Positions 1-11,481 of a stretch of 64,000 bases of DNA are shown here, piece after piece (the first letter of the stretch is position 1; every line of letters starts with the position of its first letter). The stretch comes from Sipunculus nudus. Lineage: Eukaryota > Annelida > Sipuncula > Golfingiida > Sipunculidae. The stretch is from contig CM049309.1 of the NCBI GenBank assembly GCA_026874595.1, positions 41,989,079-42,053,078 of the forward strand, in the 5' to 3' direction. The notes beneath the pieces were generated by a model, which worked only from the letters and a program-made list of their open reading frames with translations, searched no databases and was not told the DNA's origin. The translations under genes were made by a program, and so were the position numbers.

Positions 1-458
1 TGTATTTTCGTCTGGATTTTTGATGCAGTGTGATTATCACCTTTGTATGGTCATTGGTTAATGGTCAGCCAGTGTAGGGATTTCCAACAGTGGGGTTGTT
101 GCTATGGCATGAGCCATATGTATTGTGTGACTGTGAATCAAGCTGTGAGGCCGTTGCCATGTGCAGTGTTGTATACAATTTGAATGATACAGGAATTGTA
201 TTATTGATGATCTGGGATGGATGATTTAGGAGAGGACTTAAGTAGCTCTAATTAACTCCATTTCTCAAATGGTTTAAATGTCAGCATTTTTACATGGATG
301 GTTGATGTATTGTTGATATTGCTACATGCAGTATTACTCTTTTCCAAAGAAACCTTTTAAAAATTACTCAGATACCACAGATATTGGGCATGCTATAGCT
401 ATTTTCCATAAAACCAGACTGATATGTGCAGGACCTGTGCATCTAAAATAACCTTTAC
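1..458. other. Non-coding, nothing recognised
   Basis: AT-rich sequence with stop codons in every frame and no open frame that resembles a protein. It could be intergenic or intronic. Confidence 0.5.
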
Positions 459-1020
459 TTTAAAGGGGCCCAGTCACCTATAAAGCATATTGAATAAACA
501 CGAAATATAGCTTCTTCCCTTTCAAATGAATCTGTGCCTGCCAAAATATTGCCTTGAAACTGTTATCTTATTCCTGTAAATAAGTGTTCAAAACAGTGGA
601 CCAGGCGCAATCACAGGTGTCAACATAAACATGGCACATGTGGCTGTGAGTATCGAGGAGCCACAACTCATGTCAATCAGGAGATGCCCTGACTGAATTG
701 GCCAAAAAATATAATATATGTTCCCGCTGGCTAAAACACCGGATGTTGTGGCTCAAAATCAGACCTCCAGTCAACGTGGCCTTGTTTATGTAAACAGTCA
801 AACTAGGACTGTGTTAACCAACACGCAGGGCCATAACAATTAAGGTGTAAGACAGTCGGATGTGAGGTACTGAAACTGTGTGCTGGATGGTTTTGCTGGG
901 CAACTTTTGTATAAAGCAAAACTGAACTGATCGCGTGAAAGAACAGGCATAATATTGCTCCTGATTATGTCCCTTTGATTAGTTCAACCAGAATGGCTAA
1001 AGAAAATGTCAGGTGACTAA
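459..1020. mobile_element. TTAAAGGG-type dispersed element, copy 1
   Basis: The stretch opens with TTTAAAGGGGCCCAGTCACC and closes near AGGTGACTAAA, so AGTCACCT at about 472 and AGGTGACT at about 1011 form an 8-bp inverted pair near the ends. Its interior resembles the second copy at 1826-2304 (an 'aaacat(a/g)gca(c/t)' block and a 'tgtaaacag' block). No coding capacity. I infer a non-autonomous element with terminal symmetry; the exact ends are approximate. Confidence 0.4.
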
Positions 1021-1825
1021 ATTATTGGAAACTTGATACTTGTGCCTACTTTCCGTTTAACATTCTATGAAAATTGCAAAAAAAAAAAGACTTAAAGACA
1101 TGATTTTGCAGAATATGGCAGACAGGAATAACTGCTACTATGTGGTCACTATGTCACTATGAATGTTACTATGAAATACAGTATCATTTGATGAAGTAAT
1201 AGACTTTCTGTATTTCAGTAATACAATTATGGCACAAAAATGACAATTTTGAATTAAAATAATACTCTGTCAAAGAAAAGAATGTGGTTAAAATCAAATT
1301 AATGTGGCTGAAATAATGGCTAAAAATTTTTTAGGGGGAGCAGGCACTGTATGTGTGTGTGTGAGTGCTCATCAATTTATTTAAAAATCTTACCAGACTT
1401 GGGTGAAATTCCTGGAATTCATTCAGGGCAAACAGAGGTTGCCATCAGGAAAAACAATCTGCTACAAATTGAGGAAGAGGGGGGTAAGAGACTGAAAGGG
1501 GCAAGCAGTGTAACCTCAACAATTAAGCAAATCTTTGGCATCAGCTAATACCTACAACCATACACACTGAGTCTGTGCACACCCAGAATGTTTCAATATC
1601 GGACCTGGAAGCCGGGGCACCTGGTTCCCCCCTACGTGAGCAGGGATGTGTATGCACCAGCAGCAAGAACCATATAATTAACATTTCCTAGAATATTTTC
1701 AATCATTCATGCCCAGCAGAAATTCCTGACTGATTGGGATTTTATGAGATATCTTGGTGCACTGATACTTGTCTGTAAGCAGAAGTGTAAGACATTACAT
1801 TATGCCCCGGGTGGTAAAGACAGTT
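1021..1825. other. Non-coding, nothing recognised
   Basis: Short frames only (longest about 65 codons near 1351). No domain, RNA gene or repeat boundary recognised. Confidence 0.5.
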
Positions 1826-2304
1826 AAAGGGACCTATTCACATATCAGGCATGTTAAATATACATGCAATATATAAGTTGTTCCCCATAAAATATTATGG
1901 TATCTGTCAATATTTTGTTCTAAAACCATTTGTTTACTCCTGTACAGGAACACACATAAGCTGGCATCAGGCACAATCATAAACATAGCATGCATGCGAC
2001 CTGGTGGTCATACCACACAACATCACAAATGAAGATTTTTAAGCTTTAGACTGGTGTTTCTTCTATATTTCTTTTTTAATATTTGGTTAACTTTGTTTGG
2101 AATTGTCAGAGATGCTCAGGATTGAACCTCTAGTCATGCTGTCTTGTAATTGTAAACAGACACATGTGGACTGTTTTCTCAAACACAGAATTATCACATT
2201 GTAAAAAACAGATTATAAGGAGATAGTGTGTTTTGGTATTAATCTAAAATGAAATTATAGCATGAGACAATACACCTATTATTGCAAATGATTATGTACC
2301 CTTA
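1826..2304. mobile_element. TTAAAGGG-type dispersed element, copy 2
   Basis: Begins GTTAAAGGGACCTATTCACA and is a diverged relative of the copy at 459-1020. Near 2112-2130 it holds CTCAGGATTGAACC, whose reverse complement GGTTCAATCC matches a Pol III B box. That suggests a tRNA-like module on the minus strand, but no A box was found at the right spacing, so a tRNA gene is not claimed. Confidence 0.4.
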
Positions 2305-3933
2305 GCAGTCTTCAGAGCTGAAGGTCCTCAGATTTAAAAACAAACTTGTGTAGACAATGGTGAAATATCAATAAAATCTAAGAAGCTTACTCTGTTGTTA
2401 TTGACGTAAGAATGATTCCAGATCTCGGTTTAAAAAATCATCCATCAAATATAATTCCTTTCATTTGGTGTTCTCCATCCTCAATTGTAAGACACTGTCC
2501 CTTTTAGGTAATGGACAGTTCTCATGAAAAAGTTGAGAGATTGTTTTAAAGGTTCGATCCATGGCCTCTTTTGGATGTCTGGCAAATGAAGAAGAAGGTA
2601 AAAATATTATTTTGTTATCAAGCCTTCTGCATTTTGTATAATATGTTGTTATTAAGCCTTCTGTTTTTCAGTAATAATTCAAGATTCTTTAAGACATAAG
2701 AGTTGATCTCTGAGGCTCAATTAAGATTTCCCAATTGCATATGAGGCACTTTTGAGCATTCAAACTTAAGACCTTTCAAGGCCTCTATAATTAAATACTA
2801 GTTATATTTGCCTCTCTATACTAAAGTGTTTGGATTATACTGCAATATAATTTTAACATTTCATAAAAACTACCTGGTTTAATTGAATTTATAAATGCAA
2901 CATAGCCTGAAAAACACAACCAGATTTTGAGACCTGTATATATCATGATTGAATCATATTATTGTAAATTCTGTGAAAGGATAAGCCACTTGGACTAAAT
3001 GTTTGATCAGTATTGAGCCACTGGTTCATACAGGAATATATGACTGGATACAATCACCTTAAAGTGGTCATTGCCTCACTTGATGTCCTCAAGTTGGTTA
3101 CTCAGACTGGGGCAATCAACCTGTACTGCACACCTCATGAATAGAGATGTCTCTCAGGTGTGGATTGTATATGGCCTGCATTATTCACTCTACCTTACTG
3201 TCCAAGCAATACTGTACATTAATTATCCAAGCTGCACCTTCAACCAGCCCAATACTGAATAACCTCAGGGTTATGCACAGTTAGGCTCTAGTGATGTTGG
3301 TTTGGGTTCTTGTGCACGTTTTCATACATGTGCAACTGTTGACAGACCTGGCAATGGTGGGCATTCCTGAGAATTTTGCCCAGCTTCAGCTGAAGTTTTA
3401 TTAGCATAATGCAAGTCATTGTTGAGCGTATACATCTGTTAATGTAATGATTCAGGGCCATTTAATATCTGGTATTTGTAGCTCATGTAAATAGAATTTG
3501 ATAAAGAAAATAAAAGCTATTTAAGCTATTTTCAGCTCTACCCAGTATATTATATTAATTGAGTATTACATGGCTCCCAAGTTTGAATGACTTCAGTGTT
3601 CTTCTCTGATGAAGCTCCCTAATTTGTAATCTATTAAAAGGGTCTATTCTGATATCTGATGTCTATTAATTAAAGATTTCTGAATAGGAATTTCCTACAG
3701 TTCATTAATATATGCAGAGTAAGATAGAAATCACATACATTCTCCAGGAGGGAGGTGAAAAGGGGCTTTAAAGACAACATCATGTGGATCCACCCCTTAA
3801 CGGACCTTTTTGCACCAAAATATAAGGAGTCTGCCCTGGCTCATTTCCAATTACTACAATGTTTAAAATGATAATTAGTTTGATAGTATTTATGTTCTAA
3901 TCCTGCTAACAAACCAACCGACAGACAGAAACA
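2305..3933. other. Non-coding, nothing recognised
   Basis: Low-complexity AT-rich sequence with short frames only; no repeat boundary or coding signal identified. Confidence 0.5.
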
Positions 3934-3941
3934 GGTATAAA

Positions 3942-6760
3942 TAGTGGTGGGAGTCGGTTCCTTTGTCATAATCGATCATCGGTTTGAGCAAACCGACTGA
4001 TTATCGATTATTAATCGGTTCAGACAAATATATGCAATTAAAAAAATAAATATGCAATTATCTGTGAAACTGTACCTGCGTTTCCCCGGCAGGTATTCTC
4101 CTCTCGCGCACCAGTGTAACGATCTTCCACGTATATAAACACAATCAGACTAATTTTAAGGATCACATTAAACGATTGGCAACGTCAGGTAATATCTTTC
4201 ATTACGGAAATTAAGAGCATCTAAGAATGTTAGGCCTGTAGAGGGGCTGTTTTTCTAGCACATGAAGACAGATTTTACGGGCCCAGGTGCGCTTGGGGCA
4301 GATCATACCAAAAAACAAAATGCAGACTAGTCCAAAAAAGATTCCAGCTGAAATCCAAATACTCGACTGGCCGGGTTAGTAGCTCAGCTGACTATAAGTC
4401 ATCTGAGCTATAGTCATGGTCCATTGTCTGTCGTCCGTCGGTCCGTCTGTCTGTCCGTCCGTCCGTCCGTCTGTCCGTCCGCCCGTCCGTAGATGTGGCA
4501 CGTTTTGAAACCGTAAGAGCTAGGAATCCAAAATTCAGCATAATGTTAGATGTCCCCAAGATCTCCTACCAAGCCGAAAACTGGGTCTTTGTGACTTCGT
4601 TCCTTTGAGAAATTAAGGAAAAACCTCAATTTTTTATTAAAATCCTATTTTCACCATTCAGGACTGCCTAATATCAAAACCACTCAACTGTTTTTCCTCA
4701 TATTTACCAAAAATATTCCTCTATATAGTTCCTATGTGCATGCCAGAAATTAAGTCTGTAAAGTATAAATTCTAAAAGTTATGGGCCCAAACATAATGGA
4801 CTTTGTAAAAAAATCAGGAAAAATAATAACTCACTTAACATGAAAAATTTTGAAACTAGAGTCTATTTTCTTAAGTATATAACTATGTTTAATTAAGATT
4901 CAATTGTTTACCCAAAATTAGATCTGAATTTTGTAAATTTTTTAAGTTATTAGCATAAAAAAAAATCAGTACCTTAAATTTTGCCCAACTTTGACCATGG
5001 CACGTTTTTTTCCTGTAAGCACTATTGATTTAATTTTCACAGCATGTAAACATAAATATTTAGTTTGTCTAAATCTGAAATTTGAAAATAAAAGCTTGAA
5101 AATTAAGCTAGTTATTGATTTTTTTTCTGTAGTCACTTGCTTTGATTACAGATGCAGGGTCCCACTCCAGGTCACTGGAAGTCAGCTATGCCAGGGTTTC
5201 TGATTTGTTACAGTCACTGGGGGAGATCCCCTGCTGTGACAGGTGTACAGTTATTCTCATATCACCAGCCCAATCCCCCCCCCCCCCCCCCCCCGCAAAC
5301 CCAACCCACCAAGTGTTATGCAGTAATTATTATTGTTTTCACTGTATCTCCTGAATTGTAATGCTGTTTCCACTCCGATATGCAAAAACTTTCCTTGAAA
5401 AAAATAATTCAAGGTGTAATCCAGAAGATGCAATGTTGTGTAATGTAGCATTTTTAAAGAAATCAATTTTCTTTTAAATGATTTTAACAAATATAAATGA
5501 ACCAATCAGTATGCTTAAATTATTATAAAATATGAAGCACATTATGGATAAATAAAGACACAATTAAAAATTGTGAAATCTAAATCAAGTATTATTATTT
5601 TATTATTTTTAGATATTTATTGTTTTGCAGATTTAAAAGATATATTTTTGTGGTAAAAAATAAATAAACATTTGTATGCATGATGTGGTGTTATCTGACA
5701 AGATTGAGATTTATGATGATGCAATTGAGAATTATGAATCAACTTTTATATTCAGATATATATGTTAAATTGGAAATGTATAGAAATATAAACTTAAATT
5801 AGATAATAATTGATGTGATAAAAAAATCAGGATTTAATACAAACATTTGTTCATTATTTTCCTGCCTCAGCAGAATTTGAGATCAGGCTTTGTTTGCCCT
5901 GTTTTATGTTGTTAATTAGCTATATTTCAACTGTATACATTTCATTAAAAAAATACATATATATTTAATAATATATATTATACAAAAAAATAGATTCAAT
6001 TGAACAAATGTGTAAACTACTGAAATGTCAACAGTTAATCGAAAAACCAATTTATGATCATGGTAATAGTACAGATCATTTGTTCACAAACTGCTCACAT
6101 GCTTTAGTTTCAACATTAGGAAACACATGGTCAGGTCACAAAATATTTTTTGCAACAATTTCTTGCTCATCAATACAAACCAATCATATAAACCAACCAT
6201 GGCCTTTATTACCTCTTCCTCTTACACTTTATCTCCATTAGATATTATTTTAGATTTTTACCTTCAAGGTTAACGTCAGCTGAGCACAGTGACCCATAGG
6301 TCCCTTGTTTAAGGATGGCCTAAACAGCCGCACCTGGCATCGGTTGAATAGATTATATCTAAGAGAATCTCGCAAAATTGGCATAGACCTGGATAATTTA
6401 TGGAGTATTTTAACGCCTTCCCGCCCATATTTTGCAATTTACATCTCGTTAGAAAACTCTCCGCCAATTCTGCATCTCCCTGCGAGTTCACAGATAATAA
6501 GTTTAATCAGTCCTCCTTCTCGCATCTACTGTGTCATACTCAGTTACATACAGAAGTTATTTGGGAACACAGACTCATTATATAAAGCACGGAATGTAGT
6601 AAAAAATGGAAGAATCATTTTTGCCTATAACTAAAAGGCATTTTGGAAGAAAACAATCATTATTATGATGTAATCAATAGTTGCCTTTGGTAATCGAGCG
6701 CTTGAAAGTGGCAGCAAACTGACTGACTTTCGATAAAACTCGATGATCGGCCCACCACTA
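3942..6760. mobile_element. hAT-type non-autonomous transposon (with nested insertion)
   Basis: The ends are TAGTGGTGGG (3942-3951) and its exact inverse CCCACCACTA (6751-6760). The next inner bases also show related CGATCATCG / CGATGATCG motifs on the two sides. The element is flanked by an exact 8-bp direct repeat GGTATAAA at 3934-3941 and 6761-6768, the target-duplication length known for the hAT superfamily. About 1.9 kb of the interior (4380-6309) is a separate later insertion, so the original element was only about 0.9 kb. A 109-codon frame at 6305-6634 lies inside but shows no transposase motif that I recognise. A short non-autonomous derivative is the best reading. Confidence 0.8.
4380..6309 (+). 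mobile_element. Hairpin-headed element family 1, copy 1 (Helentron/HINE-like)
   Basis: The head TAGCTCAGCTGACTATAAG folds on the following AGTCATCTGAGCTA into a nearly perfect hairpin (8 bp, one mismatch, 5 bp, loop of 3). A GTCC/GTCT tetranucleotide run follows (about 4430-4490). The tail carries GTCAGCTGAGC, the exact inverse of GCTCAGCTGAC in the head, then GACCCATAGGTCCCTTGTT. The body contains a pure C tract at about 5275-5294. Subterminal inverted repeats, (GTCY)n microsatellite, 3' hairpin-like palindrome and a T-rich target are the known hallmarks of Helentron-associated elements; the assignment is inference. It sits inside the hAT element at 3942-6760, so it is younger. Confidence 0.6.
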
Positions 6761-6768
6761 GGTATAAA

Positions 6769-6923
6769 GTCTTGGTTGGAAGATAAAAAAAAAAAAAAAA
6801 AACAGACAAAGGTGAATAATAATGTAAAGATTTACAATAGAGTAAGTATTCCATCATCTTGAAAGATATATAGAAATCCATATGAATATCACTGTTTTCT
6901 CACATCAGTTTTTATTAGCAGGA
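6769..6923. other. Short spacer between two elements
   Basis: Contains a poly-A run at about 6786-6801; nothing else recognised. Confidence 0.4.
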
Positions 6924-7482
6924 TTGGGTTCAAATGCAAATGCAAATGCTTTACCAGTCATTGCATTTAAATGCATATGCAAATGCATTCAGATTTTTTC
7001 AAATGCAAATGCAAATGCATTTAAGTGCTTTTAAATGCAAATGTCTATATATATACTACCGTATATAAAATATACTTTTTATCCTTAGAAAATAATAAAC
7101 AAAAACCTTTTTGGATCATTTTTTATTATATAATAACAGCTAGCTACCCTTCCATGCATTCAAATTCATTACCTTGAGCAAATCGAATATAGCTACCCAT
7201 ATGGCAAGCTCAGTTGTCCTGCATCCAACAAGAATTGTATACAACTACATATTTTTGCTGCATGCAAAATGACAAAATATTAAGAATTTGCATTTGACAT
7301 TTGATTCACATTTCAAATGCAAATGCAAATGCCTAGCATTTTTTCAAATGCAAATGCAAATGAATTACATCAGTCTGACATTTAAATGCAAATGCAAAGG
7401 CCGGCTTTTCAAAATTTTTGCATTTAAATGCAAATGCAAATGTGCAACATTTAAATGCAAATGCATTTGCATTTGGACCCAA
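6924..7482. mobile_element. Fold-back element rich in ATGCAAAT octamers
   Basis: Left end TTGGGTTCAAATGCAAATGC and right end GCATTTGCATTTGGACCCAA are inverted copies with one mismatch. The interior carries AAATGC hexamers in groups of two or three at 6930-7045 and 7313-7470, giving about 15 perfect or overlapping ATGCAAAT octamers (my count by eye), nearly all on the plus strand. ATGCAAAT is the classic POU-domain octamer. No coding capacity; a 96-codon frame at 7288-7578 simply translates the hexamer runs. A short non-autonomous fold-back element is the likeliest origin. Confidence 0.55.
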
Positions 7483-7492
7483 CTCTGTTTAT

Positions 7493-9718
7493 TAGCTCAG
7501 CTGACTGTAAGTCATCTGAGCTATAGCTATCACTCTTTGTCCGTCGTCCGTCCAGCCATCCGGCCCTCTGTCTGTTAACAAGGCACAAATCGTAACCACT
7601 GGACCTGGAATCTTCTTTCTTGAAATCCACAGAGGTCCATGAAAAATCTCCTTGGAAACCTGGAATTAGGTCTCTGTAAACCATATCCTTTGAGCTATGG
7701 GGCCCCAAAGTACCCCCCAGAATAGTCAAAAATTTCATACAAAAACTTCAATATCTCATTAACTACATCACTGATGGTCATGATTTTTGGCATACACATT
7801 GATCATGAGATGTTCCATCAGTTCCTGCAGACTGGTGGCGCCACCTGTATTTTTTTTTATTTTTTACGAGTTTTTTTCTCTATTTTTGAGACCTTTAAAA
7901 ATGTGGACATCTGTTAACAGGGCACAAATCTTAAAGACTGGACCTAGAATCTTCATTTTTGACATTCTAAAAGATCCCTGAAAAGTCTCCATGGAAACCA
8001 GAAATTAGGTCTCTGTTACCCATATCCTTCGAGCTATGGGGCCCCAAAGTACCCCCCAGAATAGTGAAAAATTTCATACAAAAACTTCAATATCTGATTA
8101 ACTACATCACTGAAGGTCATGATTTTTGGCATACATATTGATCATGAGATGTTTCCTCAGTTCTTGCAGACTGGTGGCGCCACCTGTATTTTTTTATTTT
8201 TTAACGAATCGTTTTCTCTATTTTTGAGACCTTTAAAAATGTGAACATCTGTTAACAGGGCACAAATCGTAGAGACTGGACCTAGAATCTTCATTCTTGA
8301 CATTCTGAGAGACCTATGAAAAGTCTCCATGGAAACCAGAAATTAGGTGTTTGTAACCCATATCCTTCGAGCTATGGGCCCAAAAGTACCACCCAGAATA
8401 GTAAAAAATTTCATTAAAAAACTTCAATATCTGATTAACTACATCACTGATAGTCATGATTTTTGGCATACATATTGATCATGAGATGTTTCATGAGATT
8501 CTGCAGACTGGTTGCACCACCTGTATTTTTAAAATTTTAACAATTTTTTTCTCTATTTTTTAGACCTTTAAGGATGTAGTTATCTGTCAATAGGGTTCAA
8601 ATTGGACATAGAATCTTCATTCTTGAAACACAGGGAGACCTATGAAAAGTCTCCATGGAAACCTGAAATTAGGTCTCTGTTACTGATATCCTTTGAGCTA
8701 TGGCACTCCAAAGTACAGCTCAGAATAATGGAAAATTTGATACAAAAGCTGAAGTATCTGAACAACTAATGCAAAGATCACCATAATTGTTTGTATAGAT
8801 ATTGATCATGGAGTGTTTCATCAGTTTCTGCAGTCTGGTGGCACCACATATATTTTTCCAGGCTTTTTTTCGAATGTTTTTCTCTATTTTTGGGACCTTT
8901 AAAGATATGAACATCTGTTAATATGGCACAAATCATAACAACTGGACCTAGAATCTTCAATCACACAGGGAGACCCATGAAAAATCTCCATGGAAACCTG
9001 AAATTAGGTCTCTGTTACCCATATCCATTAAGCTGTATGGCTCCGAAATACCCCCCCAGAATAATGAAAAATTTGATACAAAAACTCCAGTATCTCAATA
9101 ACTACAACACTGGTGCTCATGATTTTTGGCATACATATTGATCATGACATGTTTCATCAGTTTTAGCAGACTGGGTGTGCCACCTCTATTTTTTTCAAAT
9201 TTTTACAAATAATTTTCTTTATTTTTGAGACCTTTAAAGATGTGGTTATCTGTCAACAGGGTACAAATTGTAACAACTGGACCTAGAATCTTCATTCTTG
9301 TCATGCAAGGAGGCCCATGAAAAGTGTCTGTGGAAACCTGAAATTAGGTCTCTGTTACCCATATCCTTCAAGCTATAGGACTCAAAAGTATCCCTCAGAA
9401 TAATGGAAAATTTGATACAAAAGCTGAAGTATCTGAACAACTAATCCAGAGACCACCATGCTTCTTTGCATGGATATTGACCATTAAGTGTTTTTATTAG
9501 TTTCTGCAGACTGGTGGAGGCACCTGTATATTTTTTTTAAAGTTTACGCATTTTTTCTCCTTTTTTTTAGATATATTAATACAAACACTATCTCAGCCTG
9601 TTGGTTAATCTGTTTGATGCTTCAGTTGAATGGCTATATACTACCATTCAGATGATAAAATTTCCTTTTGCAAATCTCTTCCAAGTCAGCTGAGCATCAT
9701 GACCCATGGGTCACTTGT
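7493..9718 (+). mobile_element. Hairpin-headed element family 2, copy 1, with six tandem units
   Basis: The head TAGCTCAGCTGACTGTAAGT plus CATCTGAGCTATAG forms the same hairpin as family 1 and is followed by a short GTCC run. The body is about six tandem units of roughly 335 bp. Their phase can be read from 'CTGTTAACAGGGCACAAATC' variants near 7580, 7918, 8252, 8590, 8920 and 9257, each preceded by a 'GCAGACTGGTGGCGCCACCT'-like block. The tail is GTCAGCTGAGCATCATGACC, then the perfect 14-bp palindrome TGACCCATGGGTCA, then CTTGTT. Subterminal repeats CTCAGCTGAC / GTCAGCTGAG are perfect. No long open frame. HINE-like classification is inferred from architecture. Confidence 0.6.
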
Positions 9719-10916
9719 TGATTGATTGACTCATTTTAACACTCTAATCATCATTAAATCTAGATGCAGATCAGCCATAACCTTTAGGACACCTCTAACC
9801 TTGAACCTGGCTACAACAGCTCTGTAATACCCTTATTATGTGAGGGACAATCACATTACAATCAAATATTTATACCAGTGGCAGTACACAAGAGACCAAG
9901 GATGAGGCAGACATGTTCCTTGGTGGAAAGTATAGGTATATATCATGCAACAGACAGATCAGACAACTATCTGATCTGAAAATGGTGTCCTGTCTTGCAA
10001 CTTCAGGTGTTTCAGTTAAGCAAATATTAAAACTAGAAATCTGCATCCCAATGGATACATGCCTCCGCCATGGGAGCACAAGATTGCAAACACAGTGGAC
10101 AGTCACTCAAGCGTTGTGTGGGTGCCTGACAGTGAACTTAAGAGGTGGCCAGGCCACATTGATGAAAACTGATGCTTAAGTGAAACAAATATAAAATCTA
10201 TGCTTGAGGCAGACACATTGCTGGATGGAAGGTATAGGTATCATGCAACAGACAGATGAGACAACTATCTGATCAGAAAATTGCATCCTGTCTCGAAACT
10301 TCAGATGTTTAGGTAAAATAAATATTAAAACTATGGTAAAATTAATATATAACTTAAGCCAGGCCATGAATGTCCATCAGTGTTGCTGAAAATATAACAT
10401 ACCTGTGTATTTTATCTGACCAGTTCTTAACAAAAAGTTAATAATTTATAACCACTGATGGAATAAAAGATGAATATATATAGGTATACATAAATAGCCT
10501 GAAGGGCAATAACAAATACTGGTCAAAGTATGTATCGCAGTCATTGACTTGGATATATTATGTGGTTTTAGGCAGGACTTAATACCCAAGACAAGTGAGT
10601 GCTACAAGTTTAATCAATCAACATGAATTAATGTTGGACTTTAATAATGTGTCCTTCACCTTGTTTATGGCACAATTTATTTTGAGGACTGTAAAATTAA
10701 ATGATCAAACATTGCAGACACACAAGCCTAATCAGTCTGTGTGCCAGGAATTATACTTCATGCCAATGGCATAAAGAACTGGTGAGTCACTAAATATGTC
10801 ATTACATAAAGTAAAAGCTGTGAGTGTTGTCAGGGAAGTTTCCTCAGGATATTCATGTCTTTCTTCTTCCTTATTTGCCAATTTTGTCTGCTGCCTGAGA
10901 CTGAGGCAAAACCAGT
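9719..10916. other. Non-coding, with a local 130-bp duplication
   Basis: A segment at about 9908-10037 recurs diverged at about 10204-10334; both share 'CAACAGACAGAT' and 'ACAACTATCTGAT'. The offset is about 296 bp. The frames that cross these copies (for example 9913-10179) do not resemble proteins and are broken differently in the two copies. Nothing else recognised. Confidence 0.5.
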
Positions 10917-10985
10917 TTTGTGGCTCAGGGGTAGAGTGCAGGACTCAGAGCCAGGAGATCATGGTCCTTTAGGATAACTTTTCTG
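10917..10985 (+). pseudogene. tRNA-like relic
   Basis: TGTGGCTCAGGGGTAGAGTG matches the D-arm and A-box pattern (TGGCTCAGNGGTAGAG) of many tRNAs and tRNA-derived SINEs. It is followed by GGACTCAGAGCC at the anticodon-arm position. The expected B box (GGTTCRANYCC) is not intact: the sequence reads CATGGTCCTTTAGG. I read it as a decayed tRNA or a SINE head, not a working gene. Confidence 0.4.
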
Positions 10986-11481
10986 GTACAGGCTGATAAT
11001 GTTGAAAAGATGAAGGGTAAATATTTCTTAGATAATTAAGGCTGATGTAGAATAGATGAAGGTAAACATTTCTTTGGTAGGCTGAAGGTAATTGGAGAAG
11101 GATAAATATTTCTTTGGTAGGCTGATGTTGATTGGATGAAGGCTAAACATTTCTTTGGAAGGCTAATGTTGACTGGATGAAGGCTAAACCTTTTTTTGGT
11201 AGGCTGATGTTGATTGGGTGAAGGCTACACATTTCTTTGGTAGGTTGATGTTGACTGGGTGAAGGGTACATATTTCTCTGGTTGGCTAATGTTGACTGGG
11301 TGAAGGTTAAGCATTTTGTAGTAGGCTGATGTTGACTGGGTGAAGGCTAAACATTTCTTTGGCAGGCTAATGTTGACTGGGTGGAGGCTAAACATTTCTT
11401 TGGTAGGCTAATGTTGACTTGGTGAAGGCTACACATTTCTTTGGTAGGCTGATGTTGACAGGGTGAAGGTTAAGCATTTTT
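10986..11481. repeat. 41-bp minisatellite A, left part
   Basis: Tandem copies of a 41-bp unit of the type TAGGCTGATGTTGACTGGGT followed by GAAGGCTAAACATTTCTTTG. Copies become more diverged toward the left edge (about 10986-11100). The array resumes at 13555 and was one array before the element at 11482-13554 was inserted. Confidence 0.85.

Noticed and set aside
6305-6634. hAT transposase fragment inside the hAT-type element
   Set aside because: Neither strand shows a BED finger or the hAT C-terminal dimerisation motif that I could recognise.
9913-10179. 88-codon frame over a local duplication
   Set aside because: The second copy of the duplicated DNA does not keep the frame.
10917-10985. 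Functional tRNA gene
   Set aside because: A-box-like region present but no intact B box and no closing acceptor stem visible.
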